Source of the DNA: Oscillatoriales cyanobacterium
Lineage (GTDB): Bacteria; Cyanobacteriota; Cyanobacteriia; Cyanobacteriales; Microcoleaceae
Direction of reading: 5' to 3'
Length of the DNA: 64,000 nucleotides
NCBI GenBank assembly: GCA_004294385.1
Contig: REAP01000006.1
Location: 27,546 to 91,545, forward strand
The translations under genes and the position numbers were made by a program. The notes under the pieces are model-generated. The model had not been told where the DNA came from, ran no database searches, and worked only from the letters and a program-made list of their open reading frames with translations. Of this stretch, positions 1 through 7,862 are shown one piece after another. How positions within the stretch are numbered: position 1 is the first letter of the stretch; every line of letters starts with the position of its first letter.

Positions 1-129
1 CGCTGAATGTTTACCAGTGGGATTTGGCATTTCAACAATAACTCCATTATGTAATTCATAGCGTCCAGTTTCTGGTTTTTCTTCCAGAAATTCATCAAAC
101 ATGATTAACTTGGATATCGCTTGAGTCAT
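1..129 (-). CDS. Uma2-type (DUF820) endonuclease-fold protein, N-terminal fragment at window edge
   Basis: Only the first 43 codons are inside the window; the gene runs off the left edge. The ATG is at 129 on the minus strand and translation opens MTQAISKLIMFDEFL, then has the short YELHNGVIVEMP stretch. That opening is typical of the Uma2/DUF820 family, which is highly expanded in cyanobacteria and has a PD-(D/E)XK restriction-endonuclease-like fold of unclear physiological role. The catalytic part lies outside the window, so activity cannot be judged. The family call rests on N-terminal resemblance alone. Confidence 0.6.
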   Translation of the reverse strand, partial: MTQAISKLIMFDEFLEEKPETGRYELHNGVIVEMPNPTGKHSA

Positions 130-189
130 GGCAAATCCTCCATAGTTCCGATAGCAACGGATTTGATATCAGTAATCAATAGTCAAAAA

Positions 190-870
190 TCAATCGGTAG
201 CTACTGTTTCCACTTTCTCCCCAATTCTCGGTTCAGTACCATTCAACAAACGCTGAATATTGCTGCGGTGCCGCACAATTACAAATATGCCGCCTGCAAT
301 TCCAAACAATACATAAGCTAGCGGCTGATTTAAAACAAACATCAATCCAGCAACGCTAATTGCACCCATAATTGAACTCAAAGAGACAATTCGTGAAACC
401 GCGAAAACTATTCCGAAAATCCCGAAAGTTCCTAAACCAACTGGCCAATATAAACCCAGTAAAACTCCCAAACTTGTAGCGACAGATTTGCCACCTGTAA
501 AGCCCAGCCAGATAGATTTGCTGTGGCCTAAGACTGCAAATAAACCTGCTAGAGTTGCCATCCAAGGTATGATGGTTTCAGTGTTTTCTAAACCTGCGGT
601 GGTTGCTAGCTGTTGGGTAAAAGTGAGAGAGTAAATGTAACGAATTAGCCCGATCGCACTTACCCCCTTCAACACATCCACCAGCAACACCCCCAACCCA
701 GGCCACTTCCCCAAAGTCCTCAGTACGTTAGTCGCACCAGTGGAACCGGAACCAACCTCTCGAATATCAATTCCCAGCATCCATTTACCCAAGGCGTACC
801 CAGTCGGAATCGAACCCAGGAAGTAAGCTGCAATTAGCAAGGTTACATTTAAAAATATCCAGCTAGCCAT
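190..870 (-). CDS. plsY: Glycerol-3-phosphate acyltransferase PlsY
   Basis: Membrane acyltransferase that uses acyl-phosphate to acylate glycerol-3-phosphate, the first step of phosphatidate synthesis. The 226-residue length is usual for PlsY. The N-terminus is a membrane helix followed by GSIPTGYALGK. The conserved GSGSTGATNVLRTLGK motif lies around residues 40-56, and GHSKSIWLGFTGGKSVATSLG (the second conserved motif) lies near residues 115-135. Five or so hydrophobic segments are visible. The start is ATG at 870. It is a single gene between the Uma2 fragment and a repeat tract, with no obvious operon partner. Confidence 0.93.
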   Translation of the reverse strand: MASWIFLNVTLLIAAYFLGSIPTGYALGKWMLGIDIREVGSGSTGATNVLRTLGKWPGLGVLLVDVLKGVSAIGLIRYIYSLTFTQQLATTAGLENTETIIPWMATLAGLFAVLGHSKSIWLGFTGGKSVATSLGVLLGLYWPVGLGTFGIFGIVFAVSRIVSLSSIMGAISVAGLMFVLNQPLAYVLFGIAGGIFVIVRHRSNIQRLLNGTEPRIGEKVETVATD

Positions 871-916
871 GTTTTGATTTTAGATTTCGTGTACTCTTAA
901 GATTTGGAACCTTTCT

Positions 917-1010
917 CCTAGTATAATTAGCAATTAGCAATTACCAATTAGCAATTAGCAATTACCAATTAGCAATTACCAATTACCAATTACCAATTAG
1001 CAATTACCAA
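917..1010. repeat. Tandem AATTAGC/AATTACC heptamer tract
   Basis: The interval between plsY and the DUF3086 gene is filled by head-to-tail heptamers alternating CAATTAG and CAATTAC. It resembles the short tandemly repeated repetitive sequences known from filamentous cyanobacteria. It directly abuts the stop codon of the DUF3086 gene. A related tract of the same heptamer borders the 3' end of the gene at 50694. Confidence 0.9.
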
Positions 1011-1011
1011 T

Positions 1012-2352
1012 TTAAAAATCCTTAGCAGCTATCAAACTTTGCGGATCGGAAGCAAAGGCTAACCACAGCGGAAATTGTAGCATTGACAAACTAATTAAAT
1101 CCTCAGTTTCGTCAATCACAATTAACGGTAATTTACCATCTTTCACCAGGCGATCGGCTTTTTGAGCCAAAGCCTCCGCAGACTCAAACATAATAATCCC
1201 CCGTTCCGGGCCAAAATCGGTGCGAGTAATCCCCAAACAATCCTGCAAACCCCTGCGCCATTCGCCCAGACGTTCTGGACTGTTGGCGAGTACCAAAGTC
1301 CGTACCCGACTCCCATAGACACTGGTGAGTACAGAAACAATTGTCGAAGTAATTAGGATATTTTGCAAGCGCGAACCCATAGTCCGCAAAGCACCCCTTC
1401 CTCCTTGGGTAAAAAACCAGTTAGAAACTCGTTCCGCGTGGATGGGTTCAAAGGTGCGGCGGAGTTGCCAAGCCGGGCCGTAATAGTCCGGGAGAGTGCG
1501 ATATTGGTCGAGTGTACGACGAATTTGTTTGGCTTGTTCTTGAAATCCCTGTTCGGAAAATCGGGGATTTATGGGTGCTGAGGATGAAGATTCTGCAACC
1601 GCAAATTGTTGTGTTTTTTCTGGGACTGGTGGTGTCAAATCTAGGAGTTCGGCGGTGGCGGCTAAATCCTGTAAACTGCCTACTAGATAGTCTTTGAAAC
1701 CTTGGACTCGAATTGCTAAATCTTGGGAAACTCCGGCGAAAGTGGTTCGCATTTCCTTTTGAATGCGATCGCGCCGACGTTCCAGTTTTTCTACTTCTAT
1801 TTGTAACGTTTGTTTGCGCTGTTCTAATTGAATCAAGCCATCTTGCACTAAACGCCCGATCGATGTTTGAGCCTCACCCAATGCTTCTAATGCCTTGACT
1901 TTTTCGGCTTCTAGGGTGGCAATTTTCTCAGTCAAATCTTGTGCTTGCTGTTGCAATACTTGGACTCGTTTTGCCAAATTTTCGGTAACATTTTCTTCGA
2001 TGTCTGTTACCATTTTTGTCGCTGGAGTCGGCGTAGAGTCTGGCTGCGGATGAATTTGAGCGATCGGGGACTCCTCTTCGCCTGGGTGGAACTCGATATT
2101 GGGCAGGATTTGGGCAAGAGCGCCTGCTGGGTCAACGATTTCGGTGATTTCGGAATTTGACTCGTTTAACTGGATGTCTGTTTCTGAGGGCATTTGGGCG
2201 ATGGATTCTGGTTCCTCAACCCTTGGCAAATCTGATGCCTCAGATGGGATTTGGTCGAAAGCCTGATTCACAGGTAAATTCGACTCGCCCTCAACGGTTG
2301 GCGCGATTGGTTGTGCTTGCGGTTCTTGGGTTGGAGATTCGTCTGAATTCAT
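1012..2352 (-). CDS. DUF3086 domain-containing protein, cyanobacterial
   Basis: A 446-residue conserved cyanobacterial protein of unknown function. Residues 1-115 are acidic, Pro/Glu/Gln-rich and probably disordered. Residues about 120-215 form a long coiled coil (repeated LEAEK, LEQRKQTLQ, LERRRDR). The remaining half is globular and matches my recollection of the DUF3086 domain (GPAWQLRRTFEPIHAERV, then a TLVLANSPERLGEWR stretch). No signal peptide or membrane helix is visible. The start is ATG at 2352. It is transcribed toward plsY but separated from it by a repeat tract. The family name is recognised; no function is claimed. Confidence 0.75.
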   Translation of the reverse strand: MNSDESPTQEPQAQPIAPTVEGESNLPVNQAFDQIPSEASDLPRVEEPESIAQMPSETDIQLNESNSEITEIVDPAGALAQILPNIEFHPGEEESPIAQIHPQPDSTPTPATKMVTDIEENVTENLAKRVQVLQQQAQDLTEKIATLEAEKVKALEALGEAQTSIGRLVQDGLIQLEQRKQTLQIEVEKLERRRDRIQKEMRTTFAGVSQDLAIRVQGFKDYLVGSLQDLAATAELLDLTPPVPEKTQQFAVAESSSSAPINPRFSEQGFQEQAKQIRRTLDQYRTLPDYYGPAWQLRRTFEPIHAERVSNWFFTQGGRGALRTMGSRLQNILITSTIVSVLTSVYGSRVRTLVLANSPERLGEWRRGLQDCLGITRTDFGPERGIIMFESAEALAQKADRLVKDGKLPLIVIDETEDLISLSMLQFPLWLAFASDPQSLIAAKDF

Positions 2353-2404
2353 GGGAAAGTTTGTTTAGCATGGGGCACGGAAAAGTTAAAAATTTAAAAT
2401 TAAC

Positions 2405-2545
2405 TAACAGCCGGGAAGTCCCTCGGTATCTTCACAGGGGATACATCTGAGCGCTGCGCGAAGTACCCCGTTGGGAATTACCGCAGGGATGAAAGGCTCG
2501 TCGGCTGAGGAACGGAACCCGACAATTATGCTTCGGGACTATCTT
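2405..2545 (+). ncRNA. Candidate structured RNA upstream of tnpB (unclassified)
   Basis: The 140 nt ahead of the TnpB start are GC-rich and full of small complementary blocks compared with the flanks: GGGAAGTCCC, GGTATC with GGATAC, GCGCTGCGC, and GTCGG with CCGAC. An open frame continues through it from 2471, but the protein homology only starts at the ATG at 2624, so this DNA is probably not coding. OMEGA-type guide RNAs and IS605-associated RNA motifs are the obvious candidates, but TnpB guide RNAs normally overlap the 3' end of the gene. The assignment is inference. Confidence 0.4.
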
Positions 2546-2623
2546 GATTCTCAATATACTTCAATAGCGTTGAATAGGGTACACCAACTATACTGTGAGA
2601 AGGTCGAAAAAAGGAAGTTTCCA

Positions 2624-4057
2624 ATGCAACTTGCGTACAAATACCGCCTCAAACCCACAAAAGCCCAACTTGTCACGATTGCGACTCATCTAGAACTTTG
2701 TCGCCGACAGTATAACTACCGATTAGGCGAAAGGTTTAGGTGGTGGGAGTCCACAAGGACATCTGTCAACGCTTGTCCTTTGACTGCTTTTATAGTCCCT
2801 ATTGAGGAAATCTATCAAAACATTCCCTTGACCAGAGTGCAAACTAGGGATGGTAGGAAAAAGGACGAATCGGGTGAACCTTTGACAAAGAAAGGTGATG
2901 TCTTCTCAAATATTGAAGGCGGTTATGTGCAGTGGCAAACCGTACAGCTAGCTGACCTGAAAAACACTAAGAAGCTATTTCCTGACTATAAAAGTTTGGA
3001 TTCTCAGGTCTTGCAAGATGTAGTGAATCGCGTAGAAACTTCCTTTTCAAATTTCACCATGCCCGATCAAAACGGCAATCGCAGAGGTAAACCCAAATTC
3101 AAGGGCTTTCACTACTACAAATCCTTTACCTATCCTCAATTAGATAATCTCAATATTATCAAGGACGAGCAAGGTAGAATTTGTATTAACCTTGCAAAGA
3201 TAGGTCAAGTGCCGATGGTTTTTCATCGTTCAATACCAACAGGTTTCAAAGTTAAGACGGGAAGTGTCATCAGAGAAGCGGATGGGTGGTATATTTCCCT
3301 GACGCTAGAAGATAAAACAGTTCCTGTAACGGTTGTAGAAATTCAGCCGACGGTCGAAAACACTATTGGTATTGACTTGGGAATCACTAATTACGTTTAC
3401 TTTTCTAATGGCGAAAGAGTTGAAAACCCTAGATTATTAAAAAAGTCTGCCGAGAAACTAGCAAAACTTCAGGCGAAACTAGCCAATAAAGTTAAGGGTT
3501 CTAAACCTTGGAAGATTATCAAGAACAAGATTTCTAGGCTCCATCAATTTATAGCTAGAGCCAGACTTGATTTTCAATTCAAAACGGCACATGAACTATT
3601 TAGTAAGTGTGACGTTTTGATAGTTGAAGATTTGAGTGTCAAGAATCTAACTAGACGCGCGAAGCCTAAGACTGATATTGAAAACGGTAACTTGGTCTAT
3701 TTGCCAAATGGTCAAGCTGCCAAAAGTGGCTTGAACAAATCAATGCTTGATGCTGCTCATGGTCAATTTGTGGCTGTCCTCAAATATGTTGCCTGGAAAT
3801 TAGGCAAAAGTGTTGTATTTGTTGACCCAAGAGGAACTTCTCAGCAATGCGGTCATTGCCTGAATAAAGTGCCAAAGGAATTGTCGGAACGTTGGCATTT
3901 TTGTCAGTGTGGAGAGTCTTTAGACCGAGATGAGAATTCAGCCAAGCTGATCGAGAAAATTGGACTGAATTACGAAAGTGGCGGGGGAACTCCGTCACTC
4001 AAAAAAGCCTTTGCAAAAAAGGAAAAAGAAGCCTGCGGTCTAACTGTACTCAGTTGA
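2624..4057 (+). CDS. tnpB: TnpB-family RNA-guided endonuclease (477 aa)
   Basis: I place the start at the ATG at 2624, where the canonical TnpB opening MQLAYKYRLKPTKAQ begins; an open frame reaches back to 2471 but has no family similarity. RuvC-like catalytic residues look intact: Asp in IGIDLGITNYV, Glu in LIVEDLSVKNL, and Asp in LDRDENSAKLI. A zinc ribbon is present (CGHC, then CQCG). At 477 residues it is longer than the usual ~400, with an insert in the N-terminal half (around QTRDGRKKDESGEPLTKK). TnpB proteins are RNA-guided DNA nucleases that favour retention of their element. Nothing suggests decay. Confidence 0.9.
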   Translation: MQLAYKYRLKPTKAQLVTIATHLELCRRQYNYRLGERFRWWESTRTSVNACPLTAFIVPIEEIYQNIPLTRVQTRDGRKKDESGEPLTKKGDVFSNIEGGYVQWQTVQLADLKNTKKLFPDYKSLDSQVLQDVVNRVETSFSNFTMPDQNGNRRGKPKFKGFHYYKSFTYPQLDNLNIIKDEQGRICINLAKIGQVPMVFHRSIPTGFKVKTGSVIREADGWYISLTLEDKTVPVTVVEIQPTVENTIGIDLGITNYVYFSNGERVENPRLLKKSAEKLAKLQAKLANKVKGSKPWKIIKNKISRLHQFIARARLDFQFKTAHELFSKCDVLIVEDLSVKNLTRRAKPKTDIENGNLVYLPNGQAAKSGLNKSMLDAAHGQFVAVLKYVAWKLGKSVVFVDPRGTSQQCGHCLNKVPKELSERWHFCQCGESLDRDENSAKLIEKIGLNYESGGGTPSLKKAFAKKEKEACGLTVLS

Positions 4058-4096
4058 CCGTCAAGGTTCGTTCACCAACTTTTTCAGTCTTGACGG
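4058..4096. terminator. Hairpin between convergent tnpB and DUF3119 gene
   Basis: Perfect 8-bp arms CCGTCAAG and CTTGACGG are separated by 23 nt that include a T-run. It starts immediately after the tnpB stop and overlaps the 3' end of the convergent gene, whose stop codon starts at 4086. It could be a bidirectional terminator or the right-end structure of the TnpB element. Confidence 0.45.
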
Positions 4097-4476
4097 GGAC
4101 AACGCTGTTCTAAGCAAGTCTGTAGCATTTTACGATCGAACAGAACCGGCAAAAAGTGAATACTGTTAATTTCTTTGAAGTAAAACAAAATTGGCACTGC
4201 GGGCCAAAATATGCGCCAATTTTGCCATTCTCGGTAAGGAAACTGGCGGATTAAGTTTTGCGATCGATAAATGTCCAAATCGGTTGGGGTGAATTGCAGC
4301 CGGATGGTGGCTGCTTGATACATCAAAAACAAGCCGAACACCGAAAGCGGCAAACTCACCCACTTCTGCACGAACAGCAGCGGTATGGAGGCCAGCACGA
4401 GGACGATGGGAATCGCGTAACTGGGTTCAAGTTCGATCGTATTTGTCGGTGTGCTCGAAGAGGTAGTTGTAGTCAC
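4084..4476 (-). CDS. DUF3119 family protein
   Basis: A 130-residue cyanobacterial protein of unknown function. A Thr/Ser-rich N-terminus is followed by two adjacent hydrophobic helices (about residues 21-56). A PH-like basic/aromatic C-terminus follows (TDLDIYRSQNLIRQFPYREW, then FYFKEINSIHFLP). The start codon is GTG at 4476. It lies downstream of an MlaE-type permease on the same strand with about 210 nt between them, a spacing filled by a dispersed palindromic element. The family is recognised from the short two-helix plus PH-like layout; the function is unknown. Confidence 0.75.
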   Translation of the reverse strand: MTTTTSSSTPTNTIELEPSYAIPIVLVLASIPLLFVQKWVSLPLSVFGLFLMYQAATIRLQFTPTDLDIYRSQNLIRQFPYREWQNWRIFWPAVPILFYFKEINSIHFLPVLFDRKMLQTCLEQRCPRQD

Positions 4477-4534
4477 GGGCTTAAGTTAAACGAATTTTGG
4501 CAATAACTTATATTTTACTGTTTCCTCGCTTACC

Positions 4535-4660
4535 GAGTCCGCCAGGGACTTAAGTCCCTGGCTAATAGCTAAAGTCCTCTGAAAGAGGACTAAAGAACTC
4601 ATCAGTCCTCTTTCAGAGGACTTGCACTTTGAGGCAGGGGTTTCAACCCCTGCCGGACTG
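4535..4660. repeat. Dispersed ~130-bp multi-hairpin element, copy 1
   Basis: It contains successive palindromes: AGGGACTTAAGTCCCT, then AGTCCTCT...AGAGGACT twice, then CAGGGGTTTCAACCCCTG. It begins GAGTCCGCCAGG and ends CCGGACTG. A second copy with the same order of blocks lies at 9107-9240, where it sits inside another repeat. The core AGCTAAAGTCCTCT is identical in both. This looks like a non-coding mobile or folded repeat. Confidence 0.85.
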
Positions 4661-4690
4661 GGGGTTTAACGTGTTTATTGGCACAAATGG

Positions 4691-5485
4691 TCACAAGCCT
4701 TTGAGTACGCTACTACCCGTCCCCTGAAACATCATCCAAGTCATCACAAAGTTTAGGATAAAAATAGCCAGCAAAGACGTCACCACCGCAGTTGTAGTCG
4801 ATTGGCCGACACCTTTGGCCCCGCCAGTGGTAGTCAAACCCCAGCTAGTACCAATCACAGCAATCAAACCACCGAACACAAAAGCCTTAATTATGGCGCT
4901 GCAAATATCCCACAGAGTCAGAAAACTGCGGACTGATTCGAGAAACACGGTTTGAGAGACTCCGTACATAGTCGTAGCAATCAGCAGTCCTCCTGCGATG
5001 CCGGTGACGAGGGACAAAATGGTGAGAATTGGTAGCATCAAGCAGCAAGCGATGACGCGGGGAATTACGAGATAGTCGATCGGGTCTGTTCTGAGCATCA
5101 GCAGGGCATCTATCTGCTCTGTGACTTGCATTGTGCCGATTTCCGCCGCAAAAGCCGAACCGACTCGTCCGGTGACTATGACGGCTGTTAAAACGGGGCC
5201 GAGTTCGCGAGTTAAAGACAAGGCCAACACGCCGCCGACGACATTACCGGCACCGAGGTTGATAAACTCTCTGGCTACCTGGACAGTAAAAACCATGCCG
5301 ACAAAACCGGCAGTCAGCAAAGCAATCAGCAAGGATTCTGGGCCAACTGCTGCCATTTGGTCGAGGGTGTTCCGGCGGTTAATTTTGCGGGTAAGCAAGT
5401 GCAGCATTACTTGGCCGCCCAATAAAATGGCTGCTAGCAACCGCCGACTCCATAAACTGAGGCTCGAAGATGTAGTAGGGTTCAA
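4691..5485 (-). CDS. MlaE-family lipid ABC transporter permease
   Basis: Integral membrane permease of the MlaE/YrbE family (264 residues), which works with an ATPase and an MCE-domain protein in lipid trafficking between the inner membrane and the outer membrane or, in plants, chloroplast envelopes (TGD1). The family signature is clear: LTRELGPVLTAVIVTGRVGSAFAAEIGTM at residues about 90-120, followed by EQIDAL. Five hydrophobic segments are visible. The start appears to be TTG at 5485, with GGAA just upstream; no in-frame ATG gives the full N-terminus. The ATPase and MCE partners are not in this window. Confidence 0.9.
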   Translation of the reverse strand: MNPTTSSSLSLWSRRLLAAILLGGQVMLHLLTRKINRRNTLDQMAAVGPESLLIALLTAGFVGMVFTVQVAREFINLGAGNVVGGVLALSLTRELGPVLTAVIVTGRVGSAFAAEIGTMQVTEQIDALLMLRTDPIDYLVIPRVIACCLMLPILTILSLVTGIAGGLLIATTMYGVSQTVFLESVRSFLTLWDICSAIIKAFVFGGLIAVIGTSWGLTTTGGAKGVGQSTTTAVVTSLLAIFILNFVMTWMMFQGTGSSVLKGL

Positions 5486-5653
5486 GGTGATTCCGACTGT
5501 TTGACAACTGCAAAAAATGAAATCTATCTACAAATCTTAAACAAGTTTCTTTGATAACATTTAAGTTTTCTGACGGAATTGGCCGCTAAGGGCGATCGCT
5601 ACCTATCGTAGAAAAGGACAAGCTTTTTTGACCAAAAAACTGGGATACAAGCC

Positions 5654-5677
5654 CCGTCCTTCTAGGACGGCTTTTTC
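5654..5677 (+). terminator. Left-end hairpin of TnpB element 2 with T-run
   Basis: CCGTCCT-TCT-AGGACGG is followed by CTTTTTC. It is probably the left-end structure recognised by the transposase. Its form would also terminate transcription entering from the left. Confidence 0.5.
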
Positions 5678-5721
5678 TTTAATTCTAGACTCCGAATCAA
5701 CTCCCTGAGTACAATAGTATC

Positions 5722-6972
5722 ATGAAAAGCCGTTCTCAGTATCGAATCTACCCCACCGACCAACAGCAGAGAAGTTTAGCAAGACTATTCGGTTGTGTTC
5801 GAGTGGCGTGGAACGATGCTCTAGGATTATGCAAACAATCAGAGAAGCTACCTAAAAATAGTGATCTTCAGAAACTCTGCATTACCCAAGCCAAGCAAAT
5901 TAAGGAGAGAGCATGGTTAAGCAAGGTTTCAAACATTCCCCTGCAACAATCCATAGCGGATCTAGGAGTGGCATACAAAAATTTCTTTGATTCCCTTAAA
6001 GGAAAAAGGAAAGGACAAAAAGTAGGATCTCCTAAATTCAAGAAAAAGGATAATAGGCAATCAGCTAGGTTTACTAGGGGCGGATTCAGCATCAAAGGCA
6101 ATAAGGTTTATCTAGCTAAAATAGGTAAACTCAAAACTTTCTGGTCACGTCCTTTGCCTTCAGAACCTAGTTCTGTCACGGTAATTAAGGATAGAGCAAA
6201 TAGATACTTCCTGAGTTTCGTAGTAGAAGTTCTACCAGAAATTAGACCAGCTATTTATCCCTCTGTGGGAATTGACTTAGGGATTAAAACCTTTGCCGTT
6301 CTCAGTACAGGGGAGAAAATTGAAAGTCCTGATTATTCCCCACTAGATCAGAAAACTAGAAGATTTCAAAGACGTTTAGCCAAGCGAGTGAATGGTTCTA
6401 AACGGCGTGAGGTAATGCGCCTTAAGATAGCAAAACTCAAAGCTAAGGAACAAGACACCCGGAAAGATTTCCTGCATAAGCTGTCAACTAGAGTGGTTAA
6501 CGATAACCAAGTGATTGCTCTAGAAAATTTGAATATATCTGGGATGCTAAAGAACCGTTGTTTATCACGGGCTATTAGTCAGGCAGGATGGAGGGAATTT
6601 AGAACTTTAATTGAGGCTAAATCAGCTAAGTTGGGTAGAGAATTTGTTGTCATCAGCAGATGGGAGCCTACTAGCCAAATCTGCTCTGAGTGTGGCTACA
6701 AGTGGGGCAAATTGGATTTATCCGTGAGGGAGTTAGTCTGCCTTAATTGTGGAACCCATCATGATAGAGATGGAAATGCTGCTAAGAATATAGAAAATTT
6801 CGGTACTTCGGCAAGGCTCAGTGACCACATTGCTCAATGTGAAAAAGTCGGGGTAGGGCATATCCACGACTCTAAATGGACGAGGAGGGAGTGTAAGACC
6901 TTAATCGAGGCTGTTCCCGTTGAGCCGTCAACCCAAGTAGAAGTAGTACAGTTAACCCTGTTCGCTTGCTAA
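5722..6972 (+). CDS. tnpB: TnpB-family RNA-guided endonuclease (416 aa)
   Basis: ATG at 5722, opening MKSRSQYRIYPTDQQQ as in typical TnpB. The RuvC-like acidic residues are present: Asp in VGIDLGIKTFAV, Glu in IALENLNISGM, and Asp in HHDRDGNAAKNI. The zinc ribbon CSECG...CLNCG lies near residues 330-350. The length is standard. It differs strongly from element 1, so the two represent separate arrivals and not a duplication. The gene appears intact. A guide RNA would be expected to overlap the 3' end of the gene and run into the right-end hairpin at 6977-6998. Confidence 0.92.
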   Translation: MKSRSQYRIYPTDQQQRSLARLFGCVRVAWNDALGLCKQSEKLPKNSDLQKLCITQAKQIKERAWLSKVSNIPLQQSIADLGVAYKNFFDSLKGKRKGQKVGSPKFKKKDNRQSARFTRGGFSIKGNKVYLAKIGKLKTFWSRPLPSEPSSVTVIKDRANRYFLSFVVEVLPEIRPAIYPSVGIDLGIKTFAVLSTGEKIESPDYSPLDQKTRRFQRRLAKRVNGSKRREVMRLKIAKLKAKEQDTRKDFLHKLSTRVVNDNQVIALENLNISGMLKNRCLSRAISQAGWREFRTLIEAKSAKLGREFVVISRWEPTSQICSECGYKWGKLDLSVRELVCLNCGTHHDRDGNAAKNIENFGTSARLSDHIAQCEKVGVGHIHDSKWTRRECKTLIEAVPVEPSTQVEVVQLTLFAC

Positions 6973-7046
6973 GAATCCCCGTCTCTTGATTGGCGGGGAG
7001 GATGTCAATTGTACACCTTTCGGCAGTTTAGCTGAATTTAACGATT

Positions 7047-7334
7047 ATGAGCATTTTTCCCAATTTTCTGCGCTCTATACTCCTGACGGGCCTGTTGAGC
7101 TTTATCGCCCCCTTATTGTTAATCGGCGCAGGATTGACTAGCTTTTCGTTGATTGGTCTAGTGCCTTCTCTCCAAGGGGTAGGTCATTCTGGGGAAGATC
7201 TGATTTTGCAGTTCTTAGCTACTTTCGGCAGTGGTTGTCCCCTCCAGGGATTTTTGGTGATTGGCATGACTTTTGGTTTGGTGGGTGCTTTGTTTGATAC
7301 TTACGCTTCTTTTCAGCACTCACGATGGAGTTAA
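7047..7334 (+). CDS. Small two-helix membrane protein, conserved hypothetical
   Basis: 95 residues with two hydrophobic segments (about residues 8-38 and 55-85) separated by a polar loop (QGVGHSGEDL). I do not recognise a named domain. It starts at the ATG at 7047, 75 nt after the tnpB stop and just outside the right-end hairpin of that element. The regular codon use and complete open frame suggest a real gene, but no function can be assigned. Confidence 0.6.
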   Translation: MSIFPNFLRSILLTGLLSFIAPLLLIGAGLTSFSLIGLVPSLQGVGHSGEDLILQFLATFGSGCPLQGFLVIGMTFGLVGALFDTYASFQHSRWS

Positions 7335-7424
7335 TTAATTTTCAATTTTGGATTTTAGATGAGATTTTCTGGATTGAATCTAAAATCTAAAATTGCTGGT
7401 TTTGCGATCGCGCTTCCTGCCCTT

Positions 7425-7480
7425 CGACTACGCTCAGGAACCTCGAAGGGTCGAAGGGTCTTCTTCTCATTATCCAAATG
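7425..7480. repeat. CTTCGACTACGCTCAGG-type dispersed repeat
   Basis: Contains CCCTTCGACTACGCTCAGG followed by two CGAAGGGTC motifs, in the leader of the toxin-like gene. The same motif in the opposite orientation (CCTGAGCGTAGTCGAAGGG) recurs at 57217-57343, 59155-59185 and 60810-60835, and related versions are inside the GAF gene at 35225-35320. Confidence 0.85.
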
Positions 7481-7499
7481 TGCTAAACTAGAAAAGGCA

Positions 7500-7862
7500 A
7501 TGGTTGATGAGGAAACTTGTGTGCCTATTCAGGGAGTTGGAGGTAATGGAATTGCATCAGAGTTTGGAGATTTAACTGGAATGACTCGTCAAGAAGTCGA
7601 TGACTTTTTGCGCGGACTGGGTGCGGAAATCAAAACTACTACAGATGGTTATGTTGCATATAAATTTTTTGATAAGTCAACAGTAATGATCCGTCCTAAC
7701 GGTCAAGTAATTAGAACGCCTGCACCGAAATATGGATCCAATGGAAGAAATATCAACAAAGGTTTGCGTCTCGATCGAGATGGTCATTTATTGCAGACGC
7801 GAGATGAATTGGGTAATTTAATTCCAGGTACTCACAATACGGGAGAAAAATTAAATGAATGA
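7500..7862 (+). CDS. Putative free-standing polymorphic-toxin-like protein
   Basis: I choose the ATG at 7500 (120 residues); an open frame continues upstream to 7359 but that part is encoded by a dispersed repeat. The C-terminal 90 residues have the small, polar, Gly-rich look of polymorphic toxin C-terminal domains: MTRQEVDDFLRGLGAEIK, then STVMIRPNGQVIRTP, RLDRDGHLL and the ending GTHNTGEKLNE. No secretion signal, Rhs repeats or hemagglutinin stalk precede it. Its stop overlaps the start of the next gene by 8 nt (ATGAATGA), as expected for a toxin followed by its immunity gene. The exact toxin class is not identified. Confidence 0.5.
   Translation: MVDEETCVPIQGVGGNGIASEFGDLTGMTRQEVDDFLRGLGAEIKTTTDGYVAYKFFDKSTVMIRPNGQVIRTPAPKYGSNGRNINKGLRLDRDGHLLQTRDELGNLIPGTHNTGEKLNE

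Larger units (their letters stand above)
2400..4096 (+). mobile_element. IS200/IS605-type element carrying TnpB only (element 1)
   Basis: A tnpB gene without a tnpA (Y1 transposase) partner, preceded by a structured leader and followed by a hairpin with 8-bp arms (CCGTCAAG 4058-4065, CTTGACGG 4089-4096). Elements of this layout are non-autonomous and depend on TnpA supplied elsewhere. The left limit is approximate, because no sequence signature fixes it. The right hairpin overlaps the last codons of the convergent DUF3119 gene, so either the element stops just before it or the hairpin is a shared terminator. Confidence 0.6.
5645..7010 (+). mobile_element. IS200/IS605-type element carrying TnpB only (element 2)
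   Basis: It is bounded on the left by a 7-bp-stem hairpin (CCGTCCT 5654-5660, AGGACGG 5664-5670) and on the right by a CCCCG/CGGGG hairpin (6977-6998) directly after the gene. Subterminal hairpins at both ends, no target duplication and a lone tnpB fit the non-autonomous IS1341-like class. The exact cleavage sites are not determined. Confidence 0.75.

Noticed and set aside
7359..7499. N-terminal extension of the toxin-like protein
   Set aside because: It is encoded by a dispersed CTTCGACTACGCTCAGG repeat and has no family similarity; the ATG at 7500 gives a coherent domain.
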